64,000 nucleotides of DNA from Anaspis maculata (Eukaryota; Arthropoda; Insecta; Coleoptera; Scraptiidae), in assembly GCA_949128115.1 (NCBI GenBank), contig OX421968.1, positions 434,001-498,000 on the forward strand. Reading direction: 5' to 3'. Both the position numbers and the translations under genes were made by a program. Of this stretch, positions 59,001 through 64,000 are shown piece by piece. The notes beneath the pieces are model-generated. The model made no database searches and was not told the origin of the DNA. It saw nothing but the letters and a program-made list of their open reading frames with translations. How positions within the stretch are numbered: position 1 is the first letter of the stretch; each line of letters begins with the position of its first letter.

Positions 59001-60118
59001 GTTTTTCCACTAATACCGTAATACACTTTAATCTGAGAGGATGAAGAATTTTTTTGGCTACAAGGAGAGATCATAAAAGATAAATCAAGTCCATATTACA
59101 GCTAAAACACAATTTTTCCAAGTCCGCGGAGATTTTTTTGAGCGACATTCAGGACTATGACATTTTTTTGAATTAATTTTTTTTTTACATCGTAAGCCTT
59201 TATGTCGCGTTTGTGACATGATGGTCTTGTACAAAAAGGTCCAAATAACTGATCCAATCGGAAATTTTAATGTTTGATGCATTTACGGAAAAAATAACGC
59301 ACATTGAAAAGTCGCTCATTTTAGTGGCGAAAAAACGCGTTTTTCTGCGGAAAACTGGTCGAAATCTTTTTTAATCGGGATTTGAACGTCATAATCAAAT
59401 TTGTGAAGTCCGATTTAGTGGGAAACCATACCACACACGCCAGTATTGTTTTGATATCAGTAAAAACCCAATCTCCTGTACACGTCACTGATTGCCCCCC
59501 CAAGCTCCCCTCACCGGGACCATAGACATCTAGTTTGTCAATATGTTTCACTTAAACCCCAGTGTATCCAAAAATTACAAATTTGAGTTCACCCAATCGA
59601 TAAGTTTTGTGCTAGAATTTGTTTAATGGTGATTTTGTCCCCTACCTCAAAAACTATGACGCATGCGGAGGAAAGTTGGGGACTTTTAGTATGTTGTTAA
59701 GTAAGGTTAAGTGATCAAGATACCGTAAAAATTGCACGTGGATTAATTTGTTTCATGTTAAATGCTAAAAAGCCTGGGCTAAACATAATTTTTTCCCCAC
59801 TCCCCCTTCACAACAATGACGGATAAGTTTTGTGACAGAATGGTAACATTATGCTTTGGTGTATTGAATTATACTCTTGGTGTATTGTATTTGACCCAAA
59901 CCGAGTGGCACCAAAGAAAAATGTTGTATTTTTTAAGTTTTTTTAAATTTTGACTTTTGACAGCTCTAGCAAAAAAACCTCTGATGGGATTTTTCTGAAA
60001 CTTGGAAAGTTGGAAAGAGCACAAAATTCTAAACAAAATCCGTGATTTTCACGACTAGACGATTTTTTTTGAGGTCAAAACCTAATTATCCTGGACTATA
60101 TCTATATTACGGTAAAAT
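59001..60118. other. AT-rich unique DNA, no gene identified
   Basis: About 1.1 kb with many A/T homopolymer runs. A minus-strand frame at 59321-59551 (76 codons) is the longest, but it begins with GTG, has no motif I recognise and lies in low-complexity surroundings. A lone CACGTG occurs at 59735-59740. The short phrase ATTACGGTAAAATG near 60112 is partly echoed by ATACCGTAA at about 59015 and about 59721, possibly degenerate repeats. I see no transposase signature such as a DDE catalytic region. Confidence 0.45.
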
Positions 60119-60590
60119 GAGTAGGTATGTATTTGAAATTCAACATTTTTATTAGTGTATTTGCAAAGTAGTGTACTCAAGTAGGTATGTACCTATACGA
60201 AAGAGTAAACTGCTCAAAGTTCACTCCCTTAAGTGCCCCAAGACTACCAAGAAACCATCCTATGCGATGCGCCATCCCTCGAAACAAGGGTACTTAGAAT
60301 ACTTACCCACTAGTACTAGTACTTACAATATACCTAAGTACCATACCTAAGAACGTGTTGCGTAACCATGGCGGGGTGTGGGAAATTACAACAGCTGCTG
60401 ACGCTTGTTGTAACATTGAATAAAATTAACGCCGCCACTCACCGTCTCAATTCGTCAATAGTTAATAATTAGGTACCTATTAACGAAATTCCAACAAACT
60501 TTTTGTTTGGTTTCTCATAGGTAGTAGGTACTACCTAACCCTTGACTTGAACCACTAAAAAATAATAATCGCTAGTACCTACATTATCTC
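60119..60590. repeat. TAGGTA/TACCTA-rich low-complexity stretch
   Basis: Many short GTAGGTA and TACCTA words in both orientations occur here: GTAGGTATGTA twice (about 60121 and 60181), CTAGTACTAGTACTT near 60311, ATACCTAAGTACCATACCTAAG near 60332 and TAGGTACCTA near 60471. TAGTAGGTACTACCTA lies near 60520. It is an interspersed family of short palindromic words rather than a strict tandem. Similar TAGGTAC-rich DNA is common in some insect genomes, which is weak support for an insect host. Confidence 0.55.
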
Positions 60591-60615
60591 GATGACAGAG
60601 AACACAGAATGACTA

Positions 60616-60662
60616 TGGACCGACCGGAACGGCGGCGGGCGCGGGCGACGACTCGACAAGGT
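60616..60662 (-). promoter_or_regulatory. GC/CpG-rich subterminal patch, right
   Basis: This stretch contains GGAACGGCGGCGGGCGCGGG and GCGACGACTCGACAAGG directly interior to the inner inverted repeat at 60666. It is the most G+C-rich stretch in the window and mirrors the left patch. I found no convincing ATG-plus-donor downstream of it on the minus strand, so its role is unknown. Confidence 0.3.
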
Positions 60663-60665
60663 TAA

Positions 60666-60700
60666 TCACGTGACCTGAGATACGTTGATCTTGACGGGAA
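60666..60700 (-). repeat. Inner inverted repeat, right arm (35 bp)
   Basis: Partner of 56532-56566, reading TCACGTGACCTGAGATACG ... TTGACGGGAA on the + strand. It lies about 530 bp inside the right end, so the two arms are not symmetrically placed. The extra sequence on the right side (60701-61085) has no counterpart on the left. Confidence 0.8.
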
Positions 60701-61085
60701 TATGATTAATCAAGTTGATAATTAAAAACATCATTGGTATAGAAAGTCAGACACGCTTTCATTTTCTCTAGCTCTTAACACTCATATTAGGACTTACCTA
60801 TATATCTGAATTTTTTTATCTACAAGATTGCTCTCATATATTTTCCTCTAACACGTACCTACCGTCTGTGAAGCGTTCCACTTGAATATTTGTCGTACTA
60901 ATGTCGTACAAAATCGCGAATAACGCCGTTTCGACTTGACCAAATCACTCTGAAATTGTAACATGAGCTATATAATTTCCATACAATGAATTCCTGAGAT
61001 TTCCAGCTTGAAACACGCAGGCTGCAATTTATTAGGGACGCTCAAAGTTTCGGTCTCCTCTCCTGTAAAATGATCAAATCGGAGA
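60701..61085. other. AT-rich subterminal segment, right
   Basis: AT-rich DNA between the inner inverted repeat and the right TIR. It has no counterpart at the left end beyond general composition. I see no coding frame, motif or secondary structure worth naming. Confidence 0.5.
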
Positions 61086-61227
61086 TACGCTAGTTCATTT
61101 GGTAAACGTGGAGATACGCTAGTTCATTTGGTGAGCCACGAATTACGCTAGTTCTAACTGAGTCTCGCGACATACGCTAGTTCTAACCGGGTCTTGGGAG
61201 TTACGCCAGTCTTATTAGGGGCCATCG
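61086..61227 (-). repeat. Right terminal inverted repeat (142 bp)
   Basis: Reverse complement of the left repeat. On the + strand the motif appears as TACGCTAG at 61086, 61115, 61144 and 61173, and as TACGCCAG at 61202, again exactly every 29 bp. The outermost copy carries the only motif mutation (CTAG to CCAG on this strand). High identity between the two repeats suggests the element arrived fairly recently or that the ends are under functional constraint. Confidence 0.95.
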
Positions 61228-61231
61228 AAGT
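61228..61231. other. Target-site duplication AAGT, right copy
   Basis: AAGT directly follows the right TIR and is the start of the resumed satellite monomer AAGTAGCTGCCAAC. Confidence 0.88.
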
Positions 61232-61730
61232 AGCTGCCAACATCAAAAGTGGTGACCGATCGTTTCCAAAGTCACGTGGGTTGAAGCCTGAAGTCACGTG
61301 GGTTGAAGCCTGGAGTCACGTGGGTTCAAACCTAAACTTTCTGGATATCAATTGTGTCTTTTTTTCTATATTTGTGTTCGTTCGTCAGATGTTGCGTTTG
61401 GAAAGAGTAGCTGCCAACTTCAAAAGTGGTTACCGATCGTTTTCAAAGTCACGTGGGTTGAAGCCTGAAGTCACGTGGGTTGAAGCCTGAGGTCACGTGG
61501 GTTGAAGCCAAAAGTCACGTGGGTTAAAACCTGATTCTTTTGGATACCAATTGTGTCTTTTCTTCTATATTTGTGTTCGTTCGTCAGATGTTGCGTTTGG
61601 AAAGAGTAGCTGCCAACTTCAAAAGTGGTTACTGATCGTTTTCAAAGTCACGTGGGTTGACGCCTGAAGTCACGTGGGTTGAAGCCTGAAGTCACGTGGG
61701 TTGAAGCCAAAAGTCACGTGGGTTGAAACC

Positions 61731-61760
61731 TGAACTTTTTGAAGTCACGTGGGTGAAAGC
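61731..61760 (+). other. Collapsed monomer: core deleted, box run fused to box run
   Basis: After AACCTGAACTTTTT the sequence jumps straight to GAAGTCACGTGGGTGAAAGCC, the start of a box run that normally follows a Q-type core ending CGATCGTTTTGAAAGTCACG. About 100 bp of core is missing. CTTTTTG near the start of a core and CGTTTTGAA at its end share a TTTTG microhomology that could have been the deletion endpoints. This also coincides with the switch between two homology blocks in the downstream array. Confidence 0.8.
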
Positions 61761-62666
61761 CTGAAGTCACGTGGATTGGAGCCTGAAGTCACGTGGGTTG
61801 AAACCTGAACTTTTTGGATAACAATTGTGTCTTTTCTCCTATTTTTGTGTTCGTTCGTCAGATGTTGCGTTTGGAACAAGTAGCTGCCAACTCCAAAAGT
61901 GGTGACCGAACGTTTTAAAAGTCACGTGGGTTGGAGCCTGAGGTCACGTGGGTTGAAGCCTGAAGTCACGTGGGTTGAAGCCAAAAGTCACGTGGGTTGA
62001 AACCTGAACTTTTTGGATAACAATTGTGTCTTTTCTCCTATATTTGTGTTCGTTCGTCAGATGTTGCGTTTGGAAAGAGTAGCTGCCAACTTCAAAAGTG
62101 GTGACCGAACGTTTTAAAAGTCACGTGGGTTGAAGCCTGAGGTCACGTGGATTGAAGCCTGAAGTCACGTGGGTTGAAGCCAAAAGTCACGTGGGTTGAA
62201 ACCTGAACTTTTTGGATAACAATTGTGTCTTTTCTTCTATCTTTGTGTTCGTTCGTCAGATGTTGCGTTTGAAACAAGTAGCTGCCAACATCAAAAGTGG
62301 TGACCGATCGTTTTGGAAGTCACGTGGGTGAAAGCCTGAAGTCACGTGGGTTGGAGGCTGGAGTCACGTGGGTTCAAGCCTGACATTTTTGGATAACAAT
62401 TGTGTCTTTTTTTCTATATTTGTGTTCGTTCGTCAGATGTTGCGTTTGGAAAGAGTAGCTGCCAACTTCAAAAGTGGTTACCGATCGTTTTCAAAGTCAC
62501 GTGGGTTGAAGCCTGAAGTCACGTGGGTTAAAGCCAAAAGTCACGTGGGTTGGAACCTGAACTTTTTGGATAACAATTGTGTCTTTTCTTCTATATTTGT
62601 GTTCGTTCGACAGATGTTGCGTTTGGAAAGAGTAGCTGCCAACTTCAAAAGTGGTTACCGATCGTT

Positions 62667-63418
62667 TTCAAAGTCACGTGGGTTGAAGCCTGAAGTCACG
62701 TGGGTTAAAGCCAAAAGTCACGTGGGTGGAAACCTGAACTTTTTGGATAACAATTGTGTCTTTTCTTCTATATTTGTGTTCGTTCGACAGATGTTGCGTT
62801 TGGAAAGAGTAGCCGCCAACTTCAAAAGTGGTGACCGATCGTTTCCAAAGTCACGTGGGTTGAAGCCTGAAGTCACGTGGGTTGAAGCCTGGAGTTACGT
62901 GGGTTCAAACCTAAACTTTTTGGATAACAATTGTGTCTTTTTTTCTATATTTGTGTTCGTTTGTCAGATGTTGCGTTTGGAAAGAGTAGCTGCCAACTTC
63001 AAAAGTGGTTACCGATCGTTTTCAAAGTCACGTGGGTTGTAGCCTGAAGTCACGTGGGTTGGAGCCTGAGGTCACGTGGGTTGAAGCCAAAAGTCACGTG
63101 GGTTAAAACCTGAACTTTTTGGATACCAATTGTGTCTTTTCTTCTATATTTGTGTTCGTTCGTCAGATGTTGCGTTTGGAAAGAGTAGCTGCCAACTTCA
63201 AAAGTGGTGACCGATCGTTTCCAAAGTCACGTGGGTTGAAGCCTGAAGTCACGTGGGTTGAAGCCTGGAGTTACGTGGGTTCAAACCTAAACTTTTTGGA
63301 TAACAATTGTGTCTTTTTTTCTATATTTGTGTTCGTTTGTCAGATGTTGCGTTTGGAAAGAGTAGCTGCCAACTTCAAAAGTGGTTACCGATCGTTTTCA
63401 AAGTCACGTGGGTTGTAG
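62667..63418 (+). repeat. Recent 376-bp (two-monomer) tandem duplication
   Basis: A 177-bp plus 199-bp monomer pair is repeated at a 376-bp offset. The copies share the rare GGGTTGTAGCC box at about 63036 and 63412 and the GTTACGTGGGTTCAAACC box at about 62894 and 63270. The limits are approximate because neighbouring monomers are also similar. Confidence 0.75.
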
Positions 63419-64000
63419 CCTGAAGTCACGTGGGTTGGAGCCTGAGGTCACGTGGGTTGAAGCCAAAAGTCACGTGGGTTAAAACCTGAACTTTTTGGAT
63501 ACCAATTGTGTTTTTTCTTCTATATTTGTGTTCGTTCGTCTGATGTTGCGTTTGGAACAAGTAGCTGCCAACATCAAAAGTGGTGACCGATCGTTTTCAA
63601 AGTCACGTGGGTTGAAGCCTGAAGTCACGTGGGTTGAAGCCTGATGTCACGTGGGTTGAAGCCTGAAGTCACGTGGGTTGAAGCCTGAAGTCACGTGGGT
63701 TGAAGCCTAAAGTCACGTGGGTTAAAACCTGAACTTTTTGGATAACAATTGTGTTTTTTCTTCTATATTTGTGTTCGTTCGTCAGATGTTGCGTTTGGAA
63801 CAAGTAGCTGCCAACATCAAAAGTGGTGACCGATCGTTTCCAAAGTCACGTGGGTTGAAGCCTGAAGTCACGTGGGTTGAAGCCTGGAGTCACGTGGGTT
63901 CAAACCTAAACTTTTTGGATAACAATTGTGTCTTTTTTTCTATATTTGTGTTCGTTCGTCAGATGTTGCGTTTGGAAAGAGTAGCTGCCAACTTCAAAAG

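Larger units (their letters stand above)
56242..61227. mobile_element. 4,986-bp non-autonomous DNA transposon-like insertion with long TIRs
   Basis: The insertion is bounded by 142-bp terminal inverted repeats beginning CGATGGCCCCTAATAAG and flanked by AAGT at 56238-56241 and 61228-61231. The intact target site (GGAACAAGTAGCTGCC) is seen once at 48122, so the AAGT pair is a 4-bp target-site duplication. If the terminal T/A pair is counted in the TIR, the alternative is a 2-bp AG duplication with a 143-bp TIR. Both offsets to the uninterrupted paralogue (8,116 and 13,106) differ by 4,990 = 4,986 + 4. No open frame of a length or motif content expected for a transposase is present, so it is non-autonomous or decayed. 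Four-bp duplications occur in several cut-and-paste superfamilies (for example Sola and Chapaev); the ends do not let me choose one. Confidence 0.93.
61228..64000 (+). repeat. Satellite array, downstream block
   Basis: The same satellite resumes, in the same orientation and in the correct monomer phase, directly after the insertion. The first bases (AAGTAGCTGCC) are the continuation of the monomer broken at 56241. Boxes and cores have the same 22-bp and 111-bp dimensions as upstream, and the block runs off the right edge of the window. Its start (61228 to about 61.6 kb) matches 48122 to about 48.5 kb, sharing the rare core variant GGATATCAATTG. About 61.8-62.7 kb instead matches 52.4-53.35 kb at an offset of 9,377 bp. 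The block is therefore a mosaic of at least two upstream-type segments. Confidence 0.98.

Noticed and set aside
59321..59551. Minus-strand 76-codon frame in the insertion.
   Set aside because: Starts at GTG, has no recognisable domain, lies in AT-rich low-complexity DNA and shows no splice or promoter context.
60368..60472. ATG-initiated 34-codon frame (ATGGCGGGGTGTGGG) in the right half of the insertion.
   Set aside because: Good start context but very short, no known motif, and it runs into the TAGGTA-rich stretch; no donor supports extension.
1..64000. Telomeric or rDNA repeat identity for the array.
   Set aside because: No short G-rich telomere-type units and no rRNA-like sequence; the repeat is a 22-bp box plus 111-bp core satellite.

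Overview
This window is eukaryotic, non-genic heterochromatin-type DNA. About 59 of its 64 kb is one head-to-tail satellite array, interrupted once by a 4,986-bp insertion that looks like a non-autonomous DNA transposon. I find no convincing protein-coding gene, tRNA, rRNA or CRISPR array. The only gene-like signal is a short ATG-plus-splice-donor segment inside the insertion. The organism is probably an arthropod, perhaps an insect, judging from the AT-rich unique DNA, the TAGGTA-rich stretch, the MITE-like hairpin and the satellite itself. That is an inference with low confidence.

The satellite (1-56241 and 61228-64000, all on one strand, running off both window edges) has a two-level structure. 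A core of about 111 bp carries a fixed landmark (ACTTTTTGGATAACAATTG), a long pyrimidine tract ending in CAG-ATG, and a CGATCG site. It is followed by a run of 2 to 7 copies of a 22-bp box that starts GTCACGTGGGTTGAAGCC. Monomer length is therefore quantised at 111 + 22n (155, 177, 199, 221 ... 265 bp). Nearly every box carries the palindromic E-box CACGTG. I estimate roughly 300 monomers from the array length and the usual 177-221 bp spacing. At least three core types are intermixed: R (GGAAAGAGTAG), Q (GGAACAAGTAG with ACATC) and S (ACTCC with GAACGAACG).

Above the monomer, the array is a patchwork of multi-kilobase duplications: a roughly 3.1-3.6 kb higher-order unit in tandem at 27.2-40.2 kb; a 3.9-kb block at 23.56-27.48 kb repeated at 41.12-45.03 kb; the first 1.9 kb repeated at 21.93-23.85 kb; a 1,525-bp tandem duplication at 15.6-18.7 kb; a 6.0-kb-offset duplication at 12-14.7 kb / 18-20.7 kb; an 8.1-kb-offset duplication at 45.5-48.1 kb / 53.7-56.2 kb; and small recent duplications of 796 and 376 bp. 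This is the pattern expected of unequal exchange and conversion.

The insertion (56242-61227) sits exactly inside the satellite sequence AAGT, duplicated on both sides. The uninterrupted paralogous site is visible at 48122. It has 142-bp terminal inverted repeats with 5 mismatches, each built from five copies of AACTAGCGTA-type motifs at exactly 29-bp spacing. Inside are a second pair of inverted repeats containing TCACGTGA near both ends, a 2-kb imperfect inverted repeat, a 136-bp MITE-like palindrome, a short hairpin and AT-rich unique DNA. No transposase is recognisable, so any mobility would need enzymes supplied from elsewhere.
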